Positions 52,219 to 61,512 of a stretch of 64,000 nucleotides of DNA are shown here, piece after piece. The stretch is taken from NCBI GenBank assembly GCA_021790195.1, contig JAJYIF010000001.1, forward strand, positions 1 through 64,000. Direction: 5' to 3'. Origin of the DNA: Nitrospirota bacterium. GTDB taxonomy: Bacteria; Nitrospirota; Thermodesulfovibrionia; Thermodesulfovibrionales; UBA9159. The notes under the pieces were generated by a model that was not told where the DNA came from, did no database searches, and saw only the letters and a program-made list of their open reading frames with translations. A program made the position numbers and the translations under genes. Each line of letters starts with the position of its first letter. Positions within the stretch are counted from its first letter, which is position 1.

Positions 52219-53330
52219 TATCTTCTCCCTGCCGAAATCTCTTTAAGAAACTGTTCATACTCTTCAGCGATCCTGTCCCACAAGAAATCCTTCGCCCATC
52301 CCCTTCCCCTTTGCCCCATCTCTTTACGTTCTTTACTCGCCGCCATGTCCCTCATGGACTGTGCAAGCGATACGACATTGCCCGGTTTGAAAGATATCCC
52401 CGCTCCGTTTTCCGTCACAAAGGCGAATTCAGGTATCCCGCTCACGACAACCGCCTTCCCGCACGCCATAGCCTCAAGGGCGGCTATCGGCTGAGACTCG
52501 TGCCTTGATGGAAAGATAAGAAATAACGCCCTTCTTATAAGTTCTTCTTTATAACTTCCAGAAACCCAACCCGACAGTTTTATATTACTACTCACATGCT
52601 CGGGTAGTTTTGAAAGCATTCTTTCGAATCTTTCCCTGTCCCTCCCGTCACCCGCAATGATCAATCCGACATTAGGAAATGAGTCCAGAAAAGCCCCATA
52701 ACCTTCAATAAGCAGATCAAGACCCTTTTTGCAGATGTCTATCCTGCCGATATAGAGAATGTAATCGCCCTCTTCGGGGGATATTTTCAGCAATTCCCCT
52801 GATATAGCGTTCGGAATAATTCCTATTCGTTTCCTGCTTCCAAGAGCGACTCTCTTCGCGGTAGTGGCACTGACAAAAATAAGATTAGCGTAAGACTTCG
52901 GTCTCAGTCGTTCAAAGAGAAAGAGAGTCAAGGCATAGAGGGGGTTATATTTTTCGAAATAGTGCCTTCCCGTATATTCCTGCACCTGCAAAACAACGGG
53001 CTTCCCAGAAAAGGCGTGCAGGAAAGTTGGGATGGCGGGAGAGAATTCCTCAATTATGATATCGAACTCTGCATTATGCCTTTTCACGAAGAGCGCGGCA
53101 TGATAGGCGTAAGACAAAAGGGTCTTCGCAAGGCTTCTGCTTTCCGTTCCGACAAACACATGTTTTAGATTATCTATTTCCCGGTCTCTCGCGCCGGGGT
53201 ATTTCTTGCAGAGAAGGGTAACTTCATGACGGTCTTTCAGGCGCTTATAGATCTCATATGCCCTTACACCTACACCGCCGATTCCAAAAAAATCGCCCTG
53301 ACTTTCATAAAGGAGATGGAGTATTCTCAT
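52218..53330 (-). CDS. family 4-type glycosyltransferase
   Basis: 370 aa GT-B fold enzyme. N-terminal acceptor domain (GIGGVGVRAYEIYKRLKDRH), linker, and C-terminal donor domain with ILYIGRIDICKKGLDLLIEG, LIIAGDGRDRERFE and the E-x7-E motif PIAALEAMACGKAVVVSGIP. Transfers a sugar from a nucleotide donor during surface polysaccharide synthesis. Translationally adjacent to the GT2 fragment and 24 bp after the ABC ATPase gene. Confidence 0.9.
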   Translation of the reverse strand: MRILHLLYESQGDFFGIGGVGVRAYEIYKRLKDRHEVTLLCKKYPGARDREIDNLKHVFVGTESRSLAKTLLSYAYHAALFVKRHNAEFDIIIEEFSPAIPTFLHAFSGKPVVLQVQEYTGRHYFEKYNPLYALTLFLFERLRPKSYANLIFVSATTAKRVALGSRKRIGIIPNAISGELLKISPEEGDYILYIGRIDICKKGLDLLIEGYGAFLDSFPNVGLIIAGDGRDRERFERMLSKLPEHVSSNIKLSGWVSGSYKEELIRRALFLIFPSRHESQPIAALEAMACGKAVVVSGIPEFAFVTENGAGISFKPGNVVSLAQSMRDMAASKERKEMGQRGRGWAKDFLWDRIAEEYEQFLKEISAGRR

Positions 53331-53354
53331 CGTCCCTCAGCGGACTTCTCCTGG

Positions 53355-54110
53355 CTATCTAAAGGCCCTGACGGCCCCGTCACCCGTCACCTCTTTCTCA
53401 TATTCCGCTATCACTTCTTCCGGCCCTCCCTGCATCCTTGTCCTTCCGTGATCAAGCCAGAGGACCTTGTTACAAAGACTCCTAACCTGCTCCATATCGT
53501 GAGACACAAAGAGAATGATGACCCCTCTATCCTTGAACTCCCGTATCCTTTCCTTGCTCTTTTGCCTAAAATGAGCGTCCCCGACTGCGAGGACCTCATC
53601 GATGATGAGGATGTCGGGGTCGACTTCTGTCGCCACAGAAAACGCCAGCCGTGCGGTCATTCCGGAGGAGTAATTCTTAAGCGGGGTGTCGATGAAATCC
53701 CGCAATTCCGAAAAATCCACGATCCTGTCAAAGCGTTGTTCAATGTCCCGCCTCGAAAAACCGAGAATCGAGGCGTTCAGAAAAATGTTCTCTCTTCCGG
53801 TAAGTTCGTCGTCGAAACCGGCAGCAAGCTCAATCAGCGGAGCCGCCTTGCCTCCGACGTTGACCCGACCTTCCGCGGGTTTTATGACACCGGAAACAAC
53901 TTTCAGCAGCGTGCTCTTGCCGGCGCCGTTTGGACCGATTATGCCCAGGGAGTCTCCCAGGCCTATCTCCAAAGATATATCTCTAAGTGCCCACAGGGTC
54001 TGTCTTTTCACCCTCCTGCCCTTGATATAGTTGATGACATGCGCCTGGAACGATCTCCTCCGCTCTTCGACAAGTCTGTATCCGACCGATACGCCCTGAA
54101 GGGCTATCAT
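53355..54110 (-). CDS. ABC transporter ATP-binding protein, polysaccharide export (Wzt/TagH-like)
   Basis: 251 aa. Walker A GIIGPNGAGKSTLLKVVSG, signature YSSGMTARLAFSVATE, Walker B DILIIDEVLAVGDAHF and the H-loop ILFVSHDMEQV. It pairs with the permease 15 bp upstream. No C-terminal carbohydrate-binding domain, so export would not need a Wzt-CTD cap signal, unlike the second exporter at 56044-57231. Confidence 0.92.
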   Translation of the reverse strand: MIALQGVSVGYRLVEERRRSFQAHVINYIKGRRVKRQTLWALRDISLEIGLGDSLGIIGPNGAGKSTLLKVVSGVIKPAEGRVNVGGKAAPLIELAAGFDDELTGRENIFLNASILGFSRRDIEQRFDRIVDFSELRDFIDTPLKNYSSGMTARLAFSVATEVDPDILIIDEVLAVGDAHFRQKSKERIREFKDRGVIILFVSHDMEQVRSLCNKVLWLDHGRTRMQGGPEEVIAEYEKEVTGDGAVRAFR

Positions 54111-54125
54111 AGGGCCTCATCCCTC

Positions 54126-54911
54126 CTATAGGTAGAATATTAGCCTATCTCTGTTCCTGCAGTAGATAATCCAACCGGCCAGGAGAGAGAGCACAGCAAA
54201 AGCCACACCCGAAAAAATATGCCCCGCAGTCAGAAGCGAGGGGTCATAAAGACTCGCCCTGAAAAGACTTATGAAATGGTACAGGGGATTAAACGACATA
54301 AGGACCTGTAGCTTCCAGGGCAGTATGGAGACAGGATAAAATATTGCCGAGAGGTACATCCATCCCAGCAGAAGGACGTCATAGATATAGATCACGTCGT
54401 GAAAGAAGACCGCAAGTGTCGAGACGGTCAGGGCCACGCCGTAAGAAAACACGAAAACGATCCCTACGACAAAGGGCAGCAGGACAAGGTTAAGGCCCAA
54501 CTTTGCTCCAGAAAACAGCATAATGATAAAGAGGGGAATGAGGGAGAAAATAAAATGGACCGATGAAGAGGCAACGACCGAGAGGGGGAAGATGGCCTTC
54601 GGCAGATATATCTTGTTTATGAGGTTCCGGTTTTGTAGAAAAGCCAGTGAGGCGACTTTCGTACCCTGCGAAAAAAACTGCCACATGATGAGCCCCGACA
54701 TTACATAGGCGGGGTATTGTCCCACAGACCTTCCGAAAAGTCCGGCAAATATGGCATAAAAGATGAGAAGCATGAGCAGAGGGTCGAGCATAACCCATAA
54801 GAAACCGAGGGCAGAACGCTTGTATCTTATCTTGACATCTCTCAAGACAAGGTTTCTGAGAAGCTCGCGGTATCTAAGGATCTCTCCAGTTTCCTCGAAG
54901 GTATTTACCAT
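54126..54911 (-). CDS. ABC-2 polysaccharide exporter permease (Wzm-like)
   Basis: 261 aa from ATG 54911; the open frame extends to 55211 but that part overlaps the divergent glycosyltransferase. Six membrane helices. LLRNLVLRDVKIRYKRSALG is the typical cytoplasmic N-terminus, followed by FLWVMLDPLLMLLIFYAIFA. Operates with the adjacent ATPase to export lipid-linked O-antigen or capsule. Confidence 0.9.
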   Translation of the reverse strand: MVNTFEETGEILRYRELLRNLVLRDVKIRYKRSALGFLWVMLDPLLMLLIFYAIFAGLFGRSVGQYPAYVMSGLIMWQFFSQGTKVASLAFLQNRNLINKIYLPKAIFPLSVVASSSVHFIFSLIPLFIIMLFSGAKLGLNLVLLPFVVGIVFVFSYGVALTVSTLAVFFHDVIYIYDVLLLGWMYLSAIFYPVSILPWKLQVLMSFNPLYHFISLFRASLYDPSLLTAGHIFSGVAFAVLSLLAGWIIYCRNRDRLIFYL

Positions 54912-54977
54912 AGGACTCCACCCTGCTATAATAACATATCGTAATGACTCATAATCATAGAAGAAGGCCGGTGGAAA

Positions 54978-55679
54978 ATGAAGCCTTATCTGATCGTCAT
55001 CCCTGCCTACAACGAAGAAGAGCATATCGCAAATGTCATCGACTCCACGAAAAAGGATAACCCCCAGGCCGATATCCTCGTCGTAAACGACGGCTCTACG
55101 GATAATACCTCGGCGCTGGCGAAACAAAGAGGCGCCGAGGTATTGGACCTTCCCTTTAATATCGGTTACGGGGGTGCCGTGCAGACCGGCTTTCGCTTCG
55201 CAGTGGAGCACGCCTATGATTTTACTGTCACTTTAGACGGGGACGGACAGCATGACCCCGCTTCCGTGAAAGCTCTGATAGATACGATGGAACGGGAAAA
55301 GGCGGACGTGGTTATTGGCTCACGTTTCATCGAAGGTTCCTACCGGATGGGTTTTCTAAGAAAGATCGGTGTCCGGCTGTTCTCATGGATTGCGCGGCTT
55401 TATGGAGGAATGAGAATTTCCGATCCAACATCCGGTTTTCAGTTGCTTGACCGCAAGGCCTTCTCGTACCTGGCCAGGGACGACAATTATCCCCTGGATT
55501 ATCCGGACGTCAACATCGTCATGGCCCTTCACAAAATGGATTTCAAGATTGTCGAAGCGCCCGTGAGAATGAAGGAAAAACTCAAAGGCAAATCCATGCA
55601 CAGCGGGTTCAGGCCCGCCGTTTATGTGCTCAGAATGTGCCTGGCCATTTTAATGATCTTCTTGAGAAAGGAGGACTAA
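54978..55679 (+). CDS. family 2 glycosyltransferase (DPM1/undecaprenyl-phosphate sugar type)
   Basis: 233 aa GT-A. VIPAYNEEEHIANVIDS, ILVVNDGSTDNTSALA, VTLDGDGQHDPASV (metal-binding D-D-Q-H), and ISDPTSGFQLLDRKA are typical of dolichyl/undecaprenyl-phosphate glycosyltransferases. AAGG-type ribosome site. Followed 6 bp later by the DUF2304 gene on the same strand, a frequent pairing; together they probably load a sugar on undecaprenyl phosphate. Confidence 0.92.
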   Translation: MKPYLIVIPAYNEEEHIANVIDSTKKDNPQADILVVNDGSTDNTSALAKQRGAEVLDLPFNIGYGGAVQTGFRFAVEHAYDFTVTLDGDGQHDPASVKALIDTMEREKADVVIGSRFIEGSYRMGFLRKIGVRLFSWIARLYGGMRISDPTSGFQLLDRKAFSYLARDDNYPLDYPDVNIVMALHKMDFKIVEAPVRMKEKLKGKSMHSGFRPAVYVLRMCLAILMIFLRKED

Positions 55680-55685
55680 GAAGCC

Positions 55686-56036
55686 ATGTCCGTCAGCGTG
55701 AGAATATCCGTTTTTCTTTCAGGCCTGTTGCTGTTCCTGGTGATACTTGGACTCGTCAGGAACAGGAAGTTAAGGGAAGAACTTTCCATCGTCTGGCTCC
55801 TTGCCGGCGTCGCATTGCTCTGCAGTTCCTTTGCAGATCTGATTATCGACCCACTTGCCTTTAAGCTGCACATCAACTATCCGCCGACGCTTGTCTTTAT
55901 GCTCATCTTCTTCCTCTTCGCTATCGTTATGCTCTATTTCTCGATCGTTGTCTCGGAACTAAAGAGCAGAAACAAAGAACTGTCTCAGAAAATCGCCCTA
56001 ATGGAATATGAGATAGCAAGACTTAAAGGAGAATAA
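55686..56036 (+). CDS. DUF2304 membrane protein
   Basis: 116 aa. Three hydrophobic helices (LSGLLLFLVILGLVRN, IVWLLAGVALLCSSFADLII, TLVFMLIFFLFAIVMLYFSI) and a C-terminal coiled coil (ELKSRNKELSQKIALMEYEI). DUF2304 proteins regularly follow GT2 enzymes of the DPM1 type and are thought to be membrane anchors or partners. GGAGG lies 12 nt before the ATG. Ends 7 bp from the convergent exporter gene. Confidence 0.88.
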   Translation: MSVSVRISVFLSGLLLFLVILGLVRNRKLREELSIVWLLAGVALLCSSFADLIIDPLAFKLHINYPPTLVFMLIFFLFAIVMLYFSIVVSELKSRNKELSQKIALMEYEIARLKGE

Positions 56037-56043
56037 TAAGCAA

Positions 56044-57231
56044 TTATATCTTCCATTCATGATCCATATAACACAGCCCCCATTCTTTCTTGGCCGTGTT
56101 CACTTTCACAACTGCCGATTCCTTTCTGTCAAAGAGACACACGCTTGTATCGTCCAGGAGGAAGATCACGAACTTGTATGCGCCGCTCAGGAGAGGAAAG
56201 TTCTTGAAAAGGATCCTCACACTGCCTCGGCCAGGTCCCTGGAAAGGGACAAACCCCTGTCTATGCATGCTGTCCCCATAACAGCAAAGGCCGTCGTTTC
56301 TGTCTACCGCAAAACCCACGTGGACCCTGGCGACCGTAAAGATCTGGAAATCCACAAGCACTTCAAGGTCTGACGCATGGTCTATGAAGTTCCCGACCTC
56401 TTTCCCGCCTGACATAACGGTCACGTTCCTTACCTCGGCAATCTTCTGTTCCGCAGCGGGACGCCTGGCAGGCGCTTCAGGGGGTTCCTGCGTCTCTTTT
56501 TCTCTCAGATAGTCTTCGTATCTTGAGATAACCTCCTTCGGCTCGCCTATCCCCTGCACTTCCCCTTCCTTAATCCACACAACCCTATCACAGAAATTCG
56601 CCACCGTATAGAGGGAGTGGGAACAATAAAGAAGAGTGGTCCCGTTCCTCTTAAGGTCCCACATCCTGTCAATGCACTTTTTCATGAACGCTCCGTCGCC
56701 TACGGCAAGTACTTCGTCAATGATAATCATGTCTGCATCAACATGAACCGCGAGAGAAAAGGCCAGCCTCATATACATTCCTGAAGAATATGTCTTCACC
56801 GGCATATCAAAAAACTCCCCGATATCGGCAAAGTTCTCTATCCTCCCCAGTCTCTCGTTTACCTCCCTCGCTGAAAGCCCGAGGAGTGCTGCATTGAGAA
56901 ACACATTTTCCCTTCCTGTAAACTCGGGATTAAACCCCGTGCCGAGTTCCAATATCGACGACACCTTGCCGCATACTTCGATCGTACCGGATGATGGTTC
57001 TATGACGCCTGCGGCGAGTTTCAGAAATGTGCTCTTGCCGGCCCCATTCTCTCCCACGATGCCCAGTGTTTCGCCTTTTCGCACCTCGATATCCAGCGGC
57101 CCCAGTGCCCTGAAAACTCTGTGTTTCTTCTTCCGAAAGAAGAGTTCCTTCAGCCTCTCCGAGGGGCGGTCGTAGATATGGTACTCTTTAGTGAGGTTTA
57201 GCGTCTTTACAGAAAAACCGAAACCATCCAT
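56044..57231 (-). CDS. ABC exporter ATP-binding protein with Wzt-type C-terminal domain
   Basis: 395 aa. ATPase (residues 1-245): Walker A GIVGENGAGKSTFLKLAAG, signature YSSGMYMRLAFSLAVH, Walker B DMIIIDEVLAVGDGAF. A linker (EAPARRPAAEQK) leads to a C-terminal beta-sandwich (residues 265-395) like the Wzt carbohydrate-binding domain, which recognises a modified non-reducing end of O-antigen. Its ATG overlaps the permease stop. The two nearby methyltransferases could supply a terminal methyl cap; this is inference. Confidence 0.92.
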   Translation of the reverse strand: MDGFGFSVKTLNLTKEYHIYDRPSERLKELFFRKKKHRVFRALGPLDIEVRKGETLGIVGENGAGKSTFLKLAAGVIEPSSGTIEVCGKVSSILELGTGFNPEFTGRENVFLNAALLGLSAREVNERLGRIENFADIGEFFDMPVKTYSSGMYMRLAFSLAVHVDADMIIIDEVLAVGDGAFMKKCIDRMWDLKRNGTTLLYCSHSLYTVANFCDRVVWIKEGEVQGIGEPKEVISRYEDYLREKETQEPPEAPARRPAAEQKIAEVRNVTVMSGGKEVGNFIDHASDLEVLVDFQIFTVARVHVGFAVDRNDGLCCYGDSMHRQGFVPFQGPGRGSVRILFKNFPLLSGAYKFVIFLLDDTSVCLFDRKESAVVKVNTAKKEWGLCYMDHEWKI

Positions 57232-58025
57232 TAAAGGATATCCTTGAATGCCTCTTTCGTCTTCCTGAAAACATAATAACCGGCGAAGAATACAGCCAGT
57301 GCGAATACGGAAGGATAAAGGACCGAAACCATGTCAGGCATTCTTCCCCTGATAAGTGCGCTTCTCGATATCTCCACCACAAAATAGAAAGGATTGATAT
57401 TGAATAGTCCCCGCAACCGCTCTGGGATAGAAGTTGTCGGATAAACGATCGGCGTCAGAAAGAAAACGAGGTTCAAAACCATCCCGGTCGCCTGAGTTAT
57501 ATCGCGGAAAAATACCGCCAGACTCCCCAGACCAAAGGAAAGGCCCAATGTCAGCAGCACCTGGATCGTAATCGGCAATATGAAGAGCGAAACTGTTTTG
57601 AGATTCAGAACCCCCATAAAGATGAGCATGGCGAGATAAAAGACCATATAAATAAGAAAGGTGACCGCCGAAGAAAGGACCACCGTAAAAACACAAACTT
57701 CCATGGGGAATTTCACCTTCTTTATCAGATGTGCATTGTCTATAAATGCGGAAATCCCCCTCATAGTAGCTTCCGAAAAAAAAAGCCACGGAATCATTCC
57801 GGCGAGAAGATAAACGACAAAAGACGAGGTTCCCGCACCTTCATCGAAACGGACTTTCAAAATTGTCGAAAAAAGCAATGTATAGAGGAGTATCTGATAA
57901 AGAGGGGTTATTAACAACCAGAGAGGACCGAAAAGCGAGCCGGCATATCTTGACTTTATGTCTTTAACAACCATCGTCCTGAGTATATGCCTGCCGTGAT
58001 AGAGATTCGCGAGAAGGGACTTCAT
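57231..58025 (-). CDS. ABC-2 polysaccharide exporter permease (second Wzm)
   Basis: 264 aa, six helices. RTMVVKDIKSRYAGSLFGPL at the N-terminus, IPWLFFSEATMRGISAFIDN, and FFLTPIVYPTTSIPERLRG. Partner of the downstream ATPase. It gives this cluster two complete exporters, flanking the plus-strand GT2-DUF2304 pair. Confidence 0.92.
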   Translation of the reverse strand: MKSLLANLYHGRHILRTMVVKDIKSRYAGSLFGPLWLLITPLYQILLYTLLFSTILKVRFDEGAGTSSFVVYLLAGMIPWLFFSEATMRGISAFIDNAHLIKKVKFPMEVCVFTVVLSSAVTFLIYMVFYLAMLIFMGVLNLKTVSLFILPITIQVLLTLGLSFGLGSLAVFFRDITQATGMVLNLVFFLTPIVYPTTSIPERLRGLFNINPFYFVVEISRSALIRGRMPDMVSVLYPSVFALAVFFAGYYVFRKTKEAFKDIL

Positions 58026-58207
58026 CTCTGGCGGCAGCTGCTCCGCGAAGGAGACTCAAGAGTCAGAACGAAAGAAGGCGTCACTGACAGCGCCCGCCCT
58101 GCAATCAGGAGAAGTAAGGAGGCAGAAAAGATAACCAAAAAAGAGCCTTCGCTCACTAAAATGCTCTCTTGGGGACAAACTTGATCATAATTGCTATGAT
58201 ACCACAT
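58022..58207 (-). CDS. possible small membrane ORF ahead of the exporter, doubtful
   Basis: 61 codons from ATG 58207, or fewer from an internal GTG, with a hydrophobic core (SFLVIFSASLLLLIAG). Its TGA overlaps the permease ATG (ATGA), the pattern of a coupled gene, but there is no ribosome site or family, and TATAAT lies just upstream, so this may only be the 5' leader of the exporter operon. The region 58208-58290 holds nothing else. Confidence 0.25.
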   Translation of the reverse strand: MWYHSNYDQVCPQESILVSEGSFLVIFSASLLLLIAGRALSVTPSFVLTLESPSRSSCRQR

Positions 58208-58290
58208 TATACTATCGAAATTACTATTGCCGACGACCGACCAGTCAGAAAACCCGGATCTTCGAAACAGATGCCCGCCTAAAAGTAATT

Positions 58291-60924
58291 TTACTTAATA
58301 CTCGATATCGAGCGGTTTTGCCGCAGACTTTTCCCTTTTGCCTTTTCCAGGGTGATTCTATATTCATTGAAAGCCTTAAGTGCGCTCTGGAACCTCTGGT
58401 CATCCGGATACATCCTCACTGCGGTCTCCAACTGGATCGCCGCCTTCTCTATCAACCCTTTTCTCGTATAAGCAACTCCAAGATTGAAATGGACGAGGGC
58501 ATTGTTCGGCTGCGCCTTTATGACCGCCTCGTATTGTTCAATAGCCTTGTCCATCAACCCCTTCTGATAAAAGGCATCGCCCAGAAGCTGACGGTCTTCA
58601 GCTGACCCCGGATTCAGCCGCACGGCGATCTGATACTGTTCGATCGCCTTGTCCGCGGACCCTTTCTTCATGTATGCAACACCGAGCCTATGGCGGGTAT
58701 TTGCATCATCCGGTTCTGATTTCAATGTAATCTCGTATTCCTCAATCGCCCTGTCTGTCTGACCTCTCTTGAAGAAGACATCCCCCAGTTCCCTATGAAC
58801 CTCGGCAGATTCAGGATCTAATTTCAACGCGATCTGATACTGCTCGATCGCTTCATCAGTCCTTTCCTTTAAAAAGAAAGCATTGCCCAAATTGGCATGT
58901 GCCTGCGCATAACCGGGCTTCATTCTTATGGCGACCTGAAAATGCTCTATCGCTTTGTCCGTCGACCCCAGAATCATGTAGGCGGACCCCAGATTATTTT
59001 GGACGTCGACATACCCGGGATCTAACTTCAGAGCGGCCCGGAACTGCTCAACAGCCGCTTTTGTCGATCCTTTCTTGAGCAGGGCGGTTCCCAGGTTATA
59101 CCTTGCCTTTGCAAAGTCAGGGTCCAACTCCACCGCCTTCTGAAAATGCTCAAGCGCTTTATCCATCAAACCCATCCGCCCATAAGCAATCCCCATGTTC
59201 ACATGGGCCTCGGCAAAGTCGGGGTTTAATCTTAACGCAATCTGATATTGTTCGATCGCTTTATCAGTCAAGCCCTTCTTCTGAAAGGCGGTCCCGAGAT
59301 TATAATAGATATCAGCATTGGTCCTGTCCAGCAGAGCGTCCCCTTCATGTGAGGATGCCAGCCTCGTCACGGAGTCCAATGCGCTCTGATATTCCCGAAT
59401 CGCCTGATCCGTCCGGCCCTTGTCGAACAGGGCGATGCCCAGGTTGAGGTGCGCTCCGGGCTCATCGGGTTTTCTCTTCAAAACAATTTGATATTGTTCA
59501 ATGGCCCTGTCAGTCAGGCCGCTCCTCTCATAGGCGACTCCGAGGTTGATGCGGGCCCTGATATTGCCAGGAACTTTGTCAACGACATCCTTCCAGAGCG
59601 CACTTCCGTCTCTCCATACCCCATTCCTTATTAGAGACAGGCCGAATAAAAGGAGCGCAACAAACAGAATGATCTTCTCCCTCTTTATCCGAATCTCGGA
59701 TCTGTTTCCATATATGAGAAGAGAAGAAAGAGCGAGAAATAGTCCATAACTGGGCAGATAATTCCTATGCTCAAAATACGGGTCCAGTCCGAGCGCTATG
59801 AAACTCTCAAGGGAAATCGTCACCAGATACCACAATATCCCAAAGGAGATAAATGGAAACCTCTTAATATTCTTCAGAGAAAAAACGACAAGCGACAAAA
59901 GAAAGAGCAGAGAAACAAATGTAGTGAGAGGATGGAACAGGTCCCTTGATACGGGATAGGCATTGGAATAGTCAAATACCATGAATGAAGGAACCGGGAC
60001 AAGAATGAGGAAAATATATCTTGAGACCACTCTCAGTTCCGTCAATAGATACTCGACGGGTGTCCAATTGATGTCCATCCCCATCCAGGCGTATCTTTCC
60101 ATAGGTTGATTCCGATTTGAAAGTATAGTGGCAATCTTCTCCATTAATCCGACCATATTCATCTTAAATGCTACGATTGACACCATAGATATCAGTATTA
60201 CAGAGAGTGTTATAAATCTCTTTCTGAACTCGGACCACCGAAACGCGGAAAGGAAGAAAAGGTCAAAGACCGGAAGCATAACAAGAACCATCACAGCGTT
60301 TTCCTTTGAGAATACAGCGAGAACAAAAGAGAGGGCTGAAAGACAATAAAGTAACGCCGACCTCTTCCCGCCGCCGGCAAACCCTTTCACATAAAGGATG
60401 AGTCCTATAAAGGAAAACATTCCCGCCATTATGGCCATTCTCTGCGTAATGTAGTTCACCGTCGAAGTCTGAATAGGGTGAAGCAAGAAAAAAGTCGCAA
60501 CGAACAGGGCGATATATAAAGGCTTCTTCCCCTCTCCAAGCTTCCTGCTTATGTCTCGCACAGACGGAAGGGTCAATGTGATATAGGTCAGATAAGAAGC
60601 TGAGAGGGCCGAAAAGATATGAAGGATTATGTTCGTAATTCTGAATGCGACAAGGTTCATACCAAAGAAGTGATAGTCCAAAGCAAAAGAAAACACTGCG
60701 ATTGAACGGAAACCTAAAGACAGATTATGCATGATACCTTTCAATCTAAGCGGTCTTATATATATGAGATCGTCAAAGAACAGGGGGGCGTGGAGGGACC
60801 TGAAATATGCAAGAAAAGTCAAAAGCACCAGTAAAAAGATAAATGCCGGTCCAAAATAATTAAGCGCTTTCTTGCGAGGCGGCTGGTTGAATGGTTTCAT
60901 GTTGTCCGAAACTCTCTTATCCAC
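58291..60924 (-). CDS. large polytopic membrane protein with 11 TPR repeats
   Basis: 877 aa. N-terminal half: about a dozen membrane helices with LFFDDLIYIRPL, the DD-type periplasmic loop of GT-C glycosyltransferases, and EHRNYLPSYGLFLALSSLL. From about residue 455: eleven 34-residue TPRs (LGVAYERSGLTDRAIEQYQI, LGTAFQKKGLTDKAIEQYQI and so on), reflected as a ~102-bp periodic pattern between about 58400 and 59560. Homologous in design to the protein at 32549-34495. Sits directly after the exosortase pair. GTG start; ATG 60900 is possible. Confidence 0.75.
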   Translation of the reverse strand: MDKRVSDNMKPFNQPPRKKALNYFGPAFIFLLVLLTFLAYFRSLHAPLFFDDLIYIRPLRLKGIMHNLSLGFRSIAVFSFALDYHFFGMNLVAFRITNIILHIFSALSASYLTYITLTLPSVRDISRKLGEGKKPLYIALFVATFFLLHPIQTSTVNYITQRMAIMAGMFSFIGLILYVKGFAGGGKRSALLYCLSALSFVLAVFSKENAVMVLVMLPVFDLFFLSAFRWSEFRKRFITLSVILISMVSIVAFKMNMVGLMEKIATILSNRNQPMERYAWMGMDINWTPVEYLLTELRVVSRYIFLILVPVPSFMVFDYSNAYPVSRDLFHPLTTFVSLLFLLSLVVFSLKNIKRFPFISFGILWYLVTISLESFIALGLDPYFEHRNYLPSYGLFLALSSLLIYGNRSEIRIKREKIILFVALLLFGLSLIRNGVWRDGSALWKDVVDKVPGNIRARINLGVAYERSGLTDRAIEQYQIVLKRKPDEPGAHLNLGIALFDKGRTDQAIREYQSALDSVTRLASSHEGDALLDRTNADIYYNLGTAFQKKGLTDKAIEQYQIALRLNPDFAEAHVNMGIAYGRMGLMDKALEHFQKAVELDPDFAKARYNLGTALLKKGSTKAAVEQFRAALKLDPGYVDVQNNLGSAYMILGSTDKAIEHFQVAIRMKPGYAQAHANLGNAFFLKERTDEAIEQYQIALKLDPESAEVHRELGDVFFKRGQTDRAIEEYEITLKSEPDDANTRHRLGVAYMKKGSADKAIEQYQIAVRLNPGSAEDRQLLGDAFYQKGLMDKAIEQYEAVIKAQPNNALVHFNLGVAYTRKGLIEKAAIQLETAVRMYPDDQRFQSALKAFNEYRITLEKAKGKSLRQNRSISSIK

Positions 60925-60939
60925 TCCAGGGGCATACCT

Positions 60940-61512
60940 CTATTTCCTGAACCTTACAAATATATAAGTCACAATCAAGAAAGGAACGAAGCTCATCGAC
61001 GCGTGTTCGACCACCCCCCAAAAGAAATAATAGGCGGACAACCGGACCTTATTCGCAGCCTCGATACCCTGACCCGTAAATTCGCTTGTCAATCTCCACG
61101 TCTCAAGCAAGGAGACATGGAGTAGGTGGAAGAGGACGAGTATCAAGAGCGCCTCCGCATACGCCCTTTTCCTGTTCCTTAAAAAAGGGAAGAGCGCGCC
61201 CAGCATGGAAAGGACCAGGGGCACGTTGGTGGAGAAAGCAGAGGCCTTAGTCAGAATGTCCACGCAGACATATTCCGTTTCCTTTAATGAACAAAAGGTC
61301 GCCGTAACAATGTCCTTTTCCCTCACGATCCCGTCTAAGCGGACTCCCTTCGCTGCCGCTACAAATTCAGATGCGATAAATTCGATCCCATATCCGTAAA
61401 TTCCCGCAACTTGCATCCAGATGATTGTCAGGACGATATACGCCGCGAAAAAGGTGAGGAGCGCTTTCAGAACCTGAGGCTTAGTTATGATCTGCTTCAG
61501 CGCCTTTCGCAT
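60940..61512 (-). CDS. exosortase H-associated membrane protein
   Basis: 190 aa, four or five hydrophobic helices (ALLTFFAAYIVLTIIWMQVA near the N-terminus, FVPFLIVTYIFVRF at the end) and a non-membrane stretch containing CSLKETEYVCVDIL. Overlaps the exosortase gene by 32 bp. Membrane proteins of this size directly behind XrtH are annotated as exosortase H-associated. I assign it by context and topology, not by a catalytic motif. Confidence 0.7.
   Translation of the reverse strand: MRKALKQIITKPQVLKALLTFFAAYIVLTIIWMQVAGIYGYGIEFIASEFVAAAKGVRLDGIVREKDIVTATFCSLKETEYVCVDILTKASAFSTNVPLVLSMLGALFPFLRNRKRAYAEALLILVLFHLLHVSLLETWRLTSEFTGQGIEAANKVRLSAYYFFWGVVEHASMSFVPFLIVTYIFVRFRK

Noticed and set aside
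54912-55211. 100-residue N-terminal extension of the first exporter permease
   Set aside because: Overlaps the divergent glycosyltransferase on the other strand; the permease family begins near residue 101 of that frame.
58400-59560. Tandem DNA repeat of about 102 bp
   Set aside because: Explained by the TPR protein repeats; not an independent DNA element.
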